This document shows positions 11,662 to 24,555 of a stretch of 64,000 nucleotides of DNA, piece after piece. The position numbers and the translations under genes were made by a program. Source of the DNA: Manihot esculenta (lineage: Eukaryota; Streptophyta; Magnoliopsida; Malpighiales; Euphorbiaceae); NCBI RefSeq assembly GCF_001659605.2, contig NC_035174.2, forward strand, positions 8,924,402 to 8,988,401, read 5' to 3'. Below the pieces are notes generated by a model, which saw only the letters and a program-made list of their open reading frames with translations, did not search any database and was not told the origin of the DNA. Numbering within the stretch: position 1 is the stretch's first letter; each line of letters opens with the position of its first letter.

Positions 11662-14029
11662 CTAACCACTGGTATTAGGTGTTGTAGAAAAACTACTAGC
11701 CCATTTAGCAGTTACTGTATCCGGTGAAGGTGGCAATCGGATATTTTTCAAAAGCGAATCGTCTTCGCAATCTGGCGGTGAAGGTGGTGGCAGCATATTC
11801 ATCAATGGCTTATCATCGACATGCATCTCCTCCTGATTCTCCTTGTACTCTGCACTTTCAATTATCTTTAATTCCTCCAACACCTCATCCATGGTGGGTC
11901 TCATTTCCTTGTCCTGTTGCAAACATCGGAATGCTAACTCAGCCACCGCAATTGTCATTCTTTTAACTTCTGCATCAGACTTATGCCCAAAAGATGGATC
12001 AATCAACTCATCAAATTCACATTTTTGAATCTTGTGTACTGCCAAGTTAGCTAGATTAATCTCATGTCTATGCCTGTTAATATCAACAGCAGGCATTGAT
12101 GATATCAGCTCAATCAACACAACTCCAAAGCTATAGACATCACTCTTATCAGTAAGCTGATAGCATTGATGATACTCAGGATCAACATAGCCTGGTGTTC
12201 CTTGTGGGGCTGTTGAGACATGAGTAACATCGTTGGGAAACAACCTTGACAGACCAAAATCAGCAACTTTAACGCAGAAGTTGTCGTCGAGGAGAATGTT
12301 ATTCGTTTTGACATCACGATGTATGATGTCTGAAGCATGTAGGTAAGCCAAAGCGCTAGCTGTTTCTACTGCAATGCTCATTCGGACAGGCCATGTCAGT
12401 GGACTGGACTTTGAACGATCACCATGGAGATGATCAGCCACCGTACCATTGGGAATGTACTCATATACAAGGAGGAGGTCGCGGCTCCGGCGAGAAGTGC
12501 AGCCGTAAAGGGTGACAAGATTTTTGTGGCGTAGCCGTGTAAGGATTTCAATTTCATTCATGAACTGTGCAACCCTTCTGTAATTATTCTCATACAAGCG
12601 CTTGACTGCAACCTCTCGTCCATCTCGGAGCTTACCTGGTTTAAACAGATCAAAATAAGCTCATTCATGATTCAACTAAATGATGGAGCATTCTGTAACT
12701 TTGTTTTTCTGCATTTATCATTAGCTCTTACCGTAATACACTGTTCCAAAACCTCCATCTCCAAGCTCATTTTTGCTGTCAAAATTACTAGTGGCTTCTT
12801 CAAGCTCAGTGTAGGAGAAGAGTGGGACACCAAAGTAGACTCCGCCACCTTCTAGGTCTGATTTTGAAGAGGGGTCAGAATTCGTTGACAGGAAGTTAGA
12901 GGGATCAGATTTTCTTCTACGGTAACCGATGAAAATGAAAAGAAACAGTATCATGACAAGGACTCCAATGCCTCCCCCTGAAAAACAGAGTAAAATTGTT
13001 TAAAATTTCCATGCATGCTAAGAAGAATCATAAAGCAGAATTATTTTTGCAGTATACTTACCTAATCCCAATCCTAACTTCAAACTGAATTTGTTATTTC
13101 CTGCAAACAGAATTTGAAGAGAAGTAGGGTGTTAACATTAAATAATGAAGAGAAACTCATGCAGAACAAAATGGCTAACAGACAAAACCTGAAAATTAGC
13201 TTTTAATCTAAATTCACCGCAGCAGATTCAGTTCTATTAATGAGGACCCACTTAAGAAACCATGGAAATCAAAGGTTCTCTATAGTGAAAAATTCAAGTT
13301 ATATTCATTTTTAATTCTAATGATTTTACCTTCTTTTACATTAGCACAATAAAACTTATGCCCTCCGTTCACCTGGCAATCTCCTTCTCTAAAAAGACAC
13401 CTCTTACAATCGTGAAGTACTTGCACTTCAAGCGAGAAGTTGGCAGTTAACTGCGTAAAAATGTCCTGATTTCCATTTTGATGCCACGGAAGCTGAATAA
13501 GTGAACACTGAGGTGGAAGACTTGGTAAAATTTCTCGTTCACGAGCATAATATATACTCGAGTTATTGCAGCCTGAATGCTCCAACGGGGAAGGATGATC
13601 TTTAAGCTTATGCTTGCATTCCAACAAGCTTCGATTTTGAGTAATTTGAAAAGAGAGAAAAGGTAAGTTGGGTAGACTCAGATTTTTGAAGGCCTTACAA
13701 TCACGAGAATCCAGAAGCTCTGAGAACATACTGTCATGAATAAAAATGGCATTGGCCTGAGAAATATTTATAATTTCATACCATCTTCCTCCTTTTTCCA
13801 ACTGTATCTTCTGAACGTCATTATCACAACCTTCTACCATTAACAGACCACAGTGTGTAGGAAATTTGGAATTAGTGAAGGGGAACTTGATCTCACCAAG
13901 CTTCCCACAACGAAAAGATGGGCAATTTCGATGGGGCTTCATTTCTTTTTCAGCAGATTGAAGTCCAAGGTGACACAGAAAAATGAATACTAACAAAGAG
14001 ACACGAGCCATGCCTATGTCCCTTGGCAA
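11662..14029 (-). CDS. LRK10L1-type RD receptor-like kinase, complete
   Basis: Four exons with GT/AG borders close in frame to 652 residues: 14029-13330, 13100-13062, 12977-12732, 12635-11662 (stop TAG at 11662-11664). Exon 1 encodes a signal peptide and a GUB_WAK ectodomain (CPSFRCGKLGEIKFPF), then a Cys-rich tail (CKRCLFREGDC). Exon 2 is the small juxtamembrane linker (KLGLGLG). Exon 3 has the transmembrane helix and the kinase glycine loop (GDGGFGTVYYGK). Exon 4 has VAVKRL, HRDVKTNN, DFGLSRLF and a PEY segment. The HRD motif makes it an RD kinase, like Arabidopsis LRK10L1 (At1g18390 group), unlike its non-RD neighbours. The start could be 14029 or 14011, both before the signal peptide. Role: plasma-membrane receptor kinase; ligand unknown. 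Confidence 0.9.
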
Positions 14030-14087
14030 TACAGCTTCACAGAGTATGCATATATATATATGGTTTTCTATGTGTTAAACACGCCTA

Positions 14088-14093
14088 TTGACT
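14088..14093. promoter_or_regulatory. W-box upstream of the LRK10L1-type gene
   Basis: TTGACT 59 bp upstream of the start at 14029. It follows ttaaacacg, in the same arrangement as at 11160-11176 upstream of the neighbouring paralogue. Consistent with WRKY control; inferred from sequence only. Confidence 0.45.
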
Positions 14094-14099
14094 TAGAAA

Positions 14100-16975
14100 T
14101 TTTAATGCAAAAGACTTGAAGAAATGGGAAAATTAAGAAAAAAATCTAAACACAGGAATATTCCACCTCCAGATTGACCAGCACCTATCAAACTTTTAAC
14201 TCTTGAGGAAATCCTGCAAGTTTCTACAAATCATAAAGAGGGAAACTGGCAAATAGCAATTACGCGTCTTTCCCAACATAGAATATAGGGAAATACTTCT
14301 TTTGAAAAAAACAGACAAGCTTTTTCCTGTAAAGTCCCCAGACTTCAAGGAAATTGTGAAGAGTACGTCTAGTTGGGGAAATCAAATGGTCTGGAATCGG
14401 TGCAAACAGACAGAATAAAAAGTGGCATCTAAATCTCAAAGTCGTATCATTTGCTTGGAATTCAAGAACTGGGAAAAGAAGATATAGCTGTGATAGGCCT
14501 TAGTCGATGCGGCTGAAGTACTAGACGGGGGATGAAGGGTAAATGTGTTCTCACGGTGTAGTCATAATAATATAGTCAAGATTATGAATTGATTATTACC
14601 CAATTCCAATTCCAGGGTTTCATTCTGATTTCCTTCCCTGATTTCTCCCATTCCATTTCTTTCTATGGGATCCAATATCAGCATGAAAGAAAAATTCAGA
14701 TGTTCTTTGTATATTCCACTATAATACCACTTGCTATTGTTATTATTATAACACCCTTTTGAAACTCTTAGTTGAGAGGACACTAAGCCGCAGAATCCTT
14801 GATGGTTCGAATCTAGTATGAGCCTTTAATTCAACAGATAAGCAAATAACCAGTAAGCACATTGGATAATAATTATCTGACAGTCCACGAGGACATATAG
14901 ATAGAAGGATAAGAGATGACGAGGTGTCCAAAAAGTGAGAAGTATTCGATTTAATTTTGATAAAAATAAATTTTATAAAATTAATTTGAATAGTTATTTT
15001 TAATAATTTTATATGAATAGTTGTATGGAATTGATTTCTTTTAAAAAAATTGTAATTTTTATATTTAATATTATTTAATAATTATTATCAATAAAAAATT
15101 AAAATTGAAATACTTTAATTAAATATTAAAATATTAAAAATAAAGTTTAAAATTAAATCTATTAAAAAGCACAATTAAATTGAACGGAATTAAATTAAAG
15201 TAATTTGATTTTTTCTCTAATTAAATTTAATATCAATAAATTTCTCAAATTTGATTTTTGATTGATTTGGTTGGATTGAAATGGTCACCTATCCCAAGGA
15301 AACTCAGCATCAGCCTAAATCATCCTCAGCAATCCTTCTTTGTTAGACTTTGATGTTTCAAATGACTTGGGTTGGATTGTTTTGGACAAAAAGGCCAAAC
15401 ACCCAATTTAAAAAATAATTTAGATTTTTTATCTGTTGAGTGAAGTAAAGGATTCTTTATGGGCTTTTCATTGTATAAGAAATTGAAATGTGGATCAATC
15501 AATTACTATTTTTATTTTTAATAATTAATTTTTTTAAAAGAAAAATTAGAACTATCAAAATTTGAATTTTTCGCTGTAAAAGAAACAATTTTTCACTGAT
15601 TTAATGCTACGCCATCCATAAAAAGAATTTCACTAAATTTCAATCAAAATCATTAACGTATTTGATGATGTTATATTAGAGATGAATATTTAGCCAATTT
15701 AATTTAAAATTAAATCGAATAAACTAAAATTTAAAATTTTAATATAAATTAAATTAAATCGATTTTAAATATAAATCAAACTGAATTAAATTAATCTGAT
15801 TTGATTTAATTTAATTTGATTTGATGAGTTGAATTTTTTAAATTTTTTTTTATTTTTTATATTTTATTTTTAATATTTTAAAATTTAATTAAAATATTTT
15901 AATTATAATTATATTTTAATCTCTATATTATAAAAAAATACTATTAATATTAATAAGTTTGATTTTATTTTTTTAAATTTTTTATGATAAAAATAAAATC
16001 GAATTGAAATAAATAAAAATTTTAAAATTAAAAATTGAATTAAATTAAAATAAATAAAAAATTAAATTAAAATTTTAAATTAATTTAATTCGATTAATTT
16101 TTTTAATTTAAATAGAATACTATTCTCCATGATTAAATTTGAGTTTTACATCTACTCTTTTGCTTTCAAAGCGTTTTTTATTTTAAAGAGCAGAAGACTC
16201 TATGGTCAAGTCTATGGCTTCCTAAAGCTAGAAATTAGAATAAGAAGCAAAACAGTAGATAAAACTTATTATAATTAGAAATATTAATATAATTAAGACT
16301 ATAATTGAGATCATCAAATAAATTTTATGATTAAAATAAAATGAGAATGTTTCATCATGCTTTGCTTCTACTAATTTCCTTCAACTATCATCAAACATAG
16401 ATATAACTTAATCATCCCTCTTACTTATAAATCTATCAATATATATTTGGATAATTAAAACTTCATATTTTATGAAAGGTTTAGAAATATTAAAATTTTT
16501 ATATTATATCCAATAGATATCAATTTGACTAATGTGTTGCTTATCCTTAAGTAATGATTTTCATCACTAGACTTTCAAAGGGTCATTGGGAACTAAGTTC
16601 AATTGGGGAGGGCGTCAATTTCAAGCTAATTATTCTCATTATTTTTTGTTCTACATTTCTTGAATTCTGCTCCTATTTTTCCTTTGATGCCCGAGTGGAA
16701 GATGACCAAATTCTTTTTCCAGTCCCTTGATTCTGACAGCTAAAGTTTGATGTCCTGCTCTAAATCAAATGGCAGCAGTAGCCAGGACTTGTTCATGAAA
16801 GGGCAAAAGCCTTTGACTAACCTCTCTCCTACGCGATAATTTTTTTTTTCTACCTTAACTAATGGCTGCTGCAAAGCCAGCAAGGCATTCACAGACTAAT
16901 CTATTACTGGCAAGCTACACAAGTGGCAGCTGGCAGGTAATCAATATCCAAAGCAAAACCCAGAAAAGGCATATC
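14100..16975. other. Spacer without recognisable gene
   Basis: Mixed-composition DNA at 14.1-14.9 kb and 16.15-16.97 kb, with AT-rich blocks at 14.95-15.27 and 15.66-16.13 kb. The kinase exon expected downstream of the orphan ectodomain at 17106-17907 is not here: I found no kinase motif on either strand. Short frames present are not supported by splice sites or domain matches. Confidence 0.6.
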
Positions 16976-17105
16976 TCATAATCTCAATCCATCACCAAAT
17001 CAAGTTGCCTATCTTATCTAATGCCATGAAATGACAGCCATTTCTACAGAGAACAAACCATACGTGTAATATGTGGACATGAGAAAACAAATAAAGAAAA
17101 CTCAC

Positions 17106-17907
17106 CTGCAACTGGAAGGTCAGGATCACAGTCCGAAGCATGAGGCCTGTCTGGGCAGAAACACCTAAAATGGTAGTTGCTGCTATTAAACCCACATTTG
17201 CCTCCACTCCTTTCGCATACGCTGCAATTACTTGCTGTCCATTTCAACACGAACCCTCTTTCTACTATCCTCTCAATTCCTTCATTTTCTCCTCTTCGAA
17301 CATCCACAGGCACCGACAATTCTTCTTCACACACCTCCGATGCACTACCCAGTAGAGGATCCCCATCAAATATCGACAAAATTGGACCAGTAGTTTCTGT
17401 TTCTGTTTCACCAGAACAATTAACCTTGTACTTCAGAAGTTTACTGTTACTACCACCAAGTAGTGATGAATTGCAACGAGAGAACAAGATGAGTTCTGTC
17501 TGGTTTGAAAGTATATTGAACCGGTCATCGGGTAGCGATGTGTTCTTCAATAGATGAGGAACACAAGCGTTGCTTCTATTTAAAAACGCAGCGTTTGAAA
17601 CACGAAGAGTCTGGTTTGTGTAGTCGATTTGGTGGATAATATAACTATCATCTCGTAATCTGAGAACTGGACGCCTATTATGACAAAAGAGATTGAATCC
17701 AGGGTAACCACAGAAAGATTCTTGCTGGTCTTGAATGTAGAATGGGAAGGATATAGTTTGGCCATCGCCACAAGTTCCGGTGACGTTGCAACTTAAGAAC
17801 TGAGGATCTACATATACACATATGGCCTTACTGGCTAAGAGAAGGAAAGTGATTGTAAATAGATGAATGAATGGAGAGAAGGGTATCAACGGCCAGTGCT
17901 GGTTCAT
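17106..17907 (-). CDS. Orphan LRK10L2-type ectodomain exon (E1), no kinase attached
   Basis: One exon from the ATG at 17907 to a donor site at 17106/17105 (CAG|GTGAGT), in the same phase as its relatives. It encodes a signal peptide, a GUB_WAK domain (CSVTGTCG-like start here CNVTGTCGDG, ISFPFYI, CGYPGFNLFC) and a complete WAK_assoc domain (WTASNC, GGKCGFN, FRCFC). If the donor is not used the frame stops at 17044, giving a 287-residue protein with no membrane helix. No small exon or kinase follows before the next gene's promoter at about 14.1 kb. It is nearly identical to 24556-25354, including about 130 bp beyond the donor. It may be a truncated duplicate, or may make a secreted ectodomain. 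Confidence 0.7.
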
Positions 17908-17959
17908 TTGGAGATGCTGATATCAGTGTGGAGATCGAAAGACAGAGAGAGGATCATTT

Positions 17960-20900
17960 TTTTTATTGCATTGGGAGAGGAGGCGAGGGCAATATAGTAA
18001 GGTGGTCGAGGCTTGAGAAGGAGGTGTTTGACTTGATAATTAAGGGCGACAAGTTGATGGAGGATTGGGCTGTCCCTTCAATAGTCAATGATGAATAAGG
18101 TATCCGCCTTATAACTTAGACTGTTGAATCTAAGCCGATGACCTTGTGAGTTGTGAATATGAAACTTCTGCATATTCTCCCTAACAAAATTTGTAATCCA
18201 AACGGGAGAGAGAAAATAACAAAAGGAAAATATTCCTTCTATCAATTTTTTTTCCTCTAAAAAAATTTTCCAAACAAAGCGTAAGAATTATTTTATAAAA
18301 AAAATTTACTTAGTTGAGTCTATATAAATCATATGCTAAATATATAAATTTTATAAATTTCACCCTCATTTTATATTATGAATTTTCGTTAACTTAATTT
18401 AGATAAAAAAATTATTTTAAAAATAATAATAACTACTATAATTAATAATATTTTAATAAAGGGGTTTTTTTTAAGTCTCATAAGCTCCTCAACTATGCAA
18501 GTTGAAATAAAAAATAATTATTAATTTATTATCATTTTTCAAATCTTGAATAAGATCAACGAAATTTCTTACAAAATGGATTGAAATTCGTAGCTTAATT
18601 GGAAATTTTGTAAATTATTAGTCCGAACTATCCCTAAAATTAAAAAATCATAAAACCCTATCAAACCCGTAAATGGAGTCAAGTGGCTTTCAATTTTTTG
18701 TTTTTGCTATTTTATATACAAAACTACTTCGTTTTATACAGGTAGATTGTCATTATTTAGTAACATATGATAAAGTAACATGTTTTTTTTTTTTTAACTA
18801 ACCAAGCATAATATAATTATTTTTGGGTGGTCATATGAAAATTAATTAAAAAATAAAATGGTATTTAAGTTATATTAATTTAATATATATTATTAAAGTT
18901 AATATTAATGCACATAATAGCATAATATAATTAGTGAAATCTTCAAAATGAATTCAGTTTAAACTTAAATCCTTAATTTTCTTCATCTGTTCTAACAACT
19001 AAGTTGAGTTTAAAAGTACATACTTCTAACTAATTAATTATTTTTGAAAAAGGCGAGGAGGGATTGATGTCGCGCTCGAAATCGACACCTTCATTATAGT
19101 TTTATTAGATTGTAGTTGATATGCACGACCTTTATTGAGTTTAGTAGTCTCCATATGTAATTTTCATGTACGTACGAGTATTGAATAGGTCGACTTGATC
19201 GTTTCAGATATTGAAAAAGTCACGAATATTAATATCTAGTCTAATTTTTATACTCTATAAATTAAACTTTTATAATTAATTCAGTAGAAGAGTTTGCCCG
19301 TCTCTTTTAAATCATGTATATGTATATGTGTTATAATTTTAATAAATTTTATTTTTTATATGTTATAAGTTAATGATAAATTATAATATAATTTTTTATA
19401 TATTTATTTTTTGCACTTTTTTTATATGAATTTTTTAATATTTAATTTTAAAAGAAAATTTATTAAATAAAAAAAATATCAAGAGTTTACTAAAAATATA
19501 TTTCAATAAAGACTTTCGAATGTTAAATTAAATAATAATGCTAAGTAGGAAATATAAAAAAATAAATAGAAAGAAAAGAAAGAGAAAGTTAAAAAAAATG
19601 GAGATAGAAGGTCCTTAGCGTGAGGAAGAAGTTTCACTTAATAGGGAGAGAGAAACTTTCTTTTTTAAGATCTTTCCACCTTTAAAAGGAGGAATTTCAT
19701 CAATTTTGTCGGTTATTGTTTTTGAAAAGGAGCTAGAATATTTATTAGGATATTTAAAAGTGCGATTATTTTTTTAAATAAAATAATATTATAATTTTTA
19801 TATATTATTGATTTTAAAATTTTATTTAATTAATAAAATAATCAATTACTCTAAACCTTTCCGCTTAATATTTTTTTTCAAAAGGACTACTAAATAAAAT
19901 TTTTTTTCTGTCTAACTACTATTTTATTAACATAAAGTGCCACCTATCATGATTTTGTGTAATTTATATTTATAGAAGGTAATATATTATAGTATGTAAA
20001 ACCTAAATATTCAACAATTAATTTTCTTAATTAGAAATTACAATTGCCAATGGATATTCATATAATCTGAAGTGCATCCAACATCATTAGAGATAGAAAA
20101 TTAAAAGAGATTTATACAGTGAGATCAAAATTAAACATTTTGAATCAAAATGAAAATTATATTTAAAATTTATTTGAATTAATTTTCATAAAAAAGGTGC
20201 TTTTATTTTCTTAATTCTTTTTTATGAGAATTTATTTTCAAAGATAATGAATTGAAAGAAAAAAAGACGTGGGGGTAATTCAAACCGACCACAAGCTCTT
20301 GTCTTCTCTATTATTTGCAGCGTCAAATTCATTAAAAAAAAATGTGTTAAAACTGGAAAAAAAAGGTTGGAAGTCCATATTCAATTTCTTCAAGAAAATG
20401 AAATGTATTTTTTCTGATTTTTAAATTTATCATGTGGTATTATTTATTATTTTTTATTTTACTTTTATTTGTTATTTTTTAATATTAATTTTATTTATTT
20501 TTAAAAGTTAAAGAATATTAACTAATTCTTTTCAAATGTTACCCTTGCCTCTATTAAATATAATGACTACTTCTATAATTTATTAAATTTATTTTATTAA
20601 TTTTTTAATAACTGATTAAAAAATTAAAATCGAAGTAATTAAATGAGATAAAAAGTAATTTAATCAAATCAAGAAGCAGTTGAATACAATTTGAGTGATT
20701 CAATTGAATTATTAATCAATGTGTAAAAACATTAAATATATAAAAGTGGTCAAAAGGAATATTTCTTCCATGTCATAACAAAAGGGTTGACTTTTTGCAT
20801 TGCTTTTAAATTGTAGACTACCTTCCATTTTTAGATGTTACTATGTTCATGCACTTTTCAATTTATCATCACTTTTTTTAGAATTAGAACACGTGAACTA
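17960..20900. other. AT-rich spacer without recognisable gene
   Basis: Contains the upstream flank of the orphan ectodomain exon (to about 18.2 kb) and then AT-rich sequence with long A and T runs. I found no reading frame, RNA gene or clear repeat pair that I can support. Confidence 0.6.
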
Positions 20901-20929
20901 TAATAACAGAATGAAAGTCAAAATCACCA

Positions 20930-21430
20930 TAATTTTGATGCAGAAGGAAGGATTATAAGAGAAATTCTCCATTAGATGTCGAGCAGTACATGAAGAAGAG
21001 AAATTCAGACGTTGAGGAAGTAGAATACCCAGTTGTAGTCCTAGCTTCAATCTCAATTCTGCAACTGTGTTCAAAATATAATTATGCAGTCGGTTCAAAA
21101 GCTTAATAGTTGAATGATGCAGAGCTTGGAAATTTCAAAAAACGTATACTTCGTAAATATATGATCAAAACGCATACTCATGAATGTCCTGGTCACCGTC
21201 GGTCATCCTTCCTACCGATCTACAGAGTGGTTACATTTGTTTATGGTTGTTAGACTGTACTTAGTTTCATGGAGGCTGGAAAGATCCTACATCGTTGAAG
21301 GACTCACATGTCCTAGAATATTTCAACCCAATTGAAATTTGAAAAGAAAGAAAAATCAATAGTCATTAACTTCATTAGTACAATCTCTATAATACATGGA
21401 TATGGTATTTTATCTGCTAAACACGTCATA
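20930..21430 (-). pseudogene. Relict of an LRK10L2-type gene (promoter, ectodomain scrap, small exon)
   Basis: Three pieces line up with the gene at 8726-11091. Bases 21380-21430 match its upstream region (ataatacatggatatgg, then tatctgctaaacacgt). Bases 21220-21320 match decayed exon 1 around the CESFNN-coding segment (gttgaaggactc). Bases 20930-21085 match the intron and the small exon. The small exon here (21047-21018) is still intact between AG and GT and reads ELRLKLGLQLG. No kinase follows. This is the clearest sign that a further gene copy once stood here, and it shows what the damaged exon at 9956-9991 should look like. Confidence 0.6.
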
Positions 21431-21518
21431 CATAGGATTCAAAGATATTCTTGGCTCACATTTTGTGGCCTCTCTAGCTGCCAAACAAAGAAGCACACAC
21501 TTCTTTACCAGGGAGATT

Positions 21519-24178
21519 TCACACTGTTATGCCAGTTGTAGCTGTAGCTGAAGAATTTATCAATGTTTGCGGAAATGATCTTAATGGGGAAACCAAGGTC
21601 GGCCTAGGCGGCATTTGCAAGGATGTAATGCTTCCCTGCAACATTTCTACAACTCTACACATTGAGGGACGGTTTAAGGGATTCGTCTGTATGCACCACA
21701 AGCCCACAAGGATCATTTTTCTTGCTATTTGGTTTTCATCTTCATCGTCGATCCCCAAAAATCCAAGCTTTTCACCTTGTTCAAGGCTCTTGTATATCCC
21801 ATCTGGAAAATAAATCTCACTAGTATTATCATCTTCCACCGAGCAGATGTTTTTTCTTCTTCCAACCATTTCTAGCACCAGCATCCCATAGCTATATACA
21901 TCAGCAAAATACTTCAGGAGCAATATATCCAGCAGTCCCTCTTGTACCCATCATTGATATGATACTCTCTGTTTCAGGGCATATTTTAGCTAGGCCAAAA
22001 TCTGAAATTTTAGGACAGAAGTTTTCGTCTAAAAGAATGTTGTGAGGCTTTATGTCAAAATGTAATATCCTTGTATTACAACCTCCGTGCAAGTATTCTA
22101 ATCCCCGAGCAACGCCAATTGCAATGTCGTGCAGTGTTTCCAATCCCAATTTGCAATTAGCTGTCGAGGGATTTTCTTCATATATATACTTCTCAAGAGA
22201 TCCATTGGACATGAACTCATAAATTAGAGCCCGTTTTGCACCCTCATAACAGAATCCTAAAAGATTAACAATGTTGACGTGAGATGTCCGACTAATGCTT
22301 GCTACCTCGTTAACGAATTCTTCTCCATTACTTTTTGACTCCTTCAAGACCTTCACTGCCACAAGAAGACCATCAGGTAACTTGCCTTTAAACACTCCTC
22401 CATAGCCTCCTTGGCCTAGTTTATCTTTGAAGTTCTCTGTCATTTTCTTAACTTCTGTATATCTGTATATTGTCAGGGGCATATGTCCATGGTTCTTGAG
22501 GAAGGCATCAATGCTTTTGGAGTCTCCTGTTTTCTTCTTCCAAAAGAAAATGGAGTTGTCGGGTTTCAATTTTCTTATGCAACAACATACAGCAATCATC
22601 ACAAGAGCTAAAATTGCACCTGTAGTAAACACACAAATAAGGAACTATAAGAACAAAACCATTTAATTAAGCTATTGTAGGCATGTTTAATATGAAATGG
22701 AAATAGGGGAAAAAATCTCAATATACCATCATTTTCTAGACAATTAAACATTATTTATGGTAATATAAAGTTGAGCTATATTTTTTCATTTTCAAACAGA
22801 CAAGTTATTTAAATATGGAAATATTTAAATAGAGCATTAAGAACAAACGCATAAAGGAGAGAAATTTTAGCCAATAACTTACCTAATGCCGGTCCTAGAT
22901 CCATTCCCAAGCCCTTTGCTGCATCAGAATAACAAAGAATTATGATGTTAAAAAAAAATAAAATAGAAAACGTAAGTTATGCTGAGAAAATTTACGTACT
23001 TTGAAATATCTAATAAAAAAAACTGCAAGCAGCTTGTATCCGATATAAAACTAAGTTTTCAGTGCAAAATATGTTCTCATGTTCAACGAAAAATGAAATA
23101 AAAGAAACTGATTCAGACCACAAGTCTATCCCAAACCAGGGTTGTGTAACATGTGCAGAATCGTCAGAACTTAACACGCAGAGCAATGAGCAGAGGAATA
23201 CCATGTGTGCAAGTTTTTTTTTTCAGAGGCATAACAATTAGCAGTTAAAATATGTCATTGTAATTTCTATTTCGATTATTGGGAATAGCTGGCCTGCTTG
23301 TTGATCCGATTAAGGGTGTAAGCGGCCGTAATAGGGCTAACGCTAATCATGTGGACAGTGAAAAAAGAAAAACTCACCTGCATCTGCAGTAAGCAGGTCT
23401 AGACAGCTCCAAGCATGAGACCGGTCTCCACAGAAACACCTAAAATGGTAGGTGCTGTTATCAAACCCACATTTGCCTCCACTAGTTTCGCATATGCTGC
23501 AATTACTTGCTGTCCAATTTAGCACGAACCCTCTTTCTAGCATCCTTTCAAGTCCTTCATTTTCTCCTCTTTGAACATCCACAGGCACCGTCAATTCTTC
23601 TTCACAGACCTCTGATGCACTACCCAGTAGAGATCCCCATCAAATATAGACAAAATTGGACCAGTTTCAGTTTCTGTTTCACCAGAACAATTAATCTTGT
23701 ACTTCAGAAGTTCACTGTTACTACCACCAAATAGTGCTGAGTTGCAACGAGAGAACAGTAAGAGTTCTGTCTGGTTTGATAACAGATTGAACCGGCCGTC
23801 GTTGGGCAGTGATGTGTTTTTCAATAGATGAGGAACACAAGCGTTGCTTGTATTTAAAAAGGCAGCGTTTGAGAGACGAAGAGTCTGGTTTATGTAGTCG
23901 ATTTGGTGGATAATATAATTATCATCAAGTAATCTGAGAACTGGACGGCTATTAAGACAAAAGAGATTGAATCCAGGGTAACCACAGAAGGATTCTTGCT
24001 GGTCTTGAATAAAGAATGGGAAGGATATAATTTGGCCATCGCCACAAGTTCTGGTGACGCTGCAACTTAAGAACTGAGGATCTACATCTACACATGCGGT
24101 CTTACTGGCTAAGAGAAGGAAAATGATTGTAAATAGATGAGTGAATGGAGAGAAGGACATTAACAAGTTTTGGTTCAT
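21519..24178 (-). pseudogene. LRK10L2-type receptor kinase pseudogene with two frameshifts
   Basis: The exon plan is whole: ectodomain 24178-23378, small exon 22918-22883, membrane-plus-kinase exon 22619-21519, all with GT/AG borders in matching phase. Two lesions break it. In the ectodomain one base is missing near 23630 compared with the copies at 17.3 and 24.8 kb, shifting the frame before the WAK_assoc domain. In the kinase about 29 bp are missing near 21905 compared with the gene at 8.7-9.8 kb, removing the segment after APEVFC and shifting the frame. Surviving motifs: [27 protein letters not shown] (non-RD), [15 protein letters not shown] truncated product is possible, but a working kinase is not. 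Confidence 0.85.
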
Positions 24179-24420
24179 TTTGGGAATGTTCACTACAGAG
24201 GGAGGAAGATAGAGAGGATATTTTTATATCGTCGTCGGGTGAGCGGAGACGTGAGATTGACTTTGATAACAAAGAGCAACAAGTTGATTGAAATATTTGT
24301 CTCTCAATTAATCAAAAAAATATTGAAGTCAACTCAAAGTGATTTCACCTATTTCCAGTTATATCTTTAGACTTTAGCTAGTTAGTTGCTAACATGGACT
24401 GCTTAGAGGTTTAAACTCAT
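24179..24420 (-). repeat. Duplicated 5' flank, copy next to the pseudogene
   Basis: Matches 25355-25615 nearly base for base (gagcggagacgtgagattg, acaaagagcaacaagttg, cacctatttccagttat) and ends at tttaaactcat. It lacks about 30 bp that the other copy has near 25408-25435. At about 24420 the sequence switches directly to the 3' flank of E3 (ataatctcaatccatcacc), marking a tandem-duplication junction. Confidence 0.75.
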
Positions 24421-24555
24421 TTTAAAATAATCTCAATCCATCACCAAATCAAGTTGCCTATCTTATCTAATGCCATGAAATGACAGCCATTTCTACAGAG
24501 AACAAAACATACGTGTAATATGTGGACAATGAGAAAACAAATAAAGAAAACTCAC

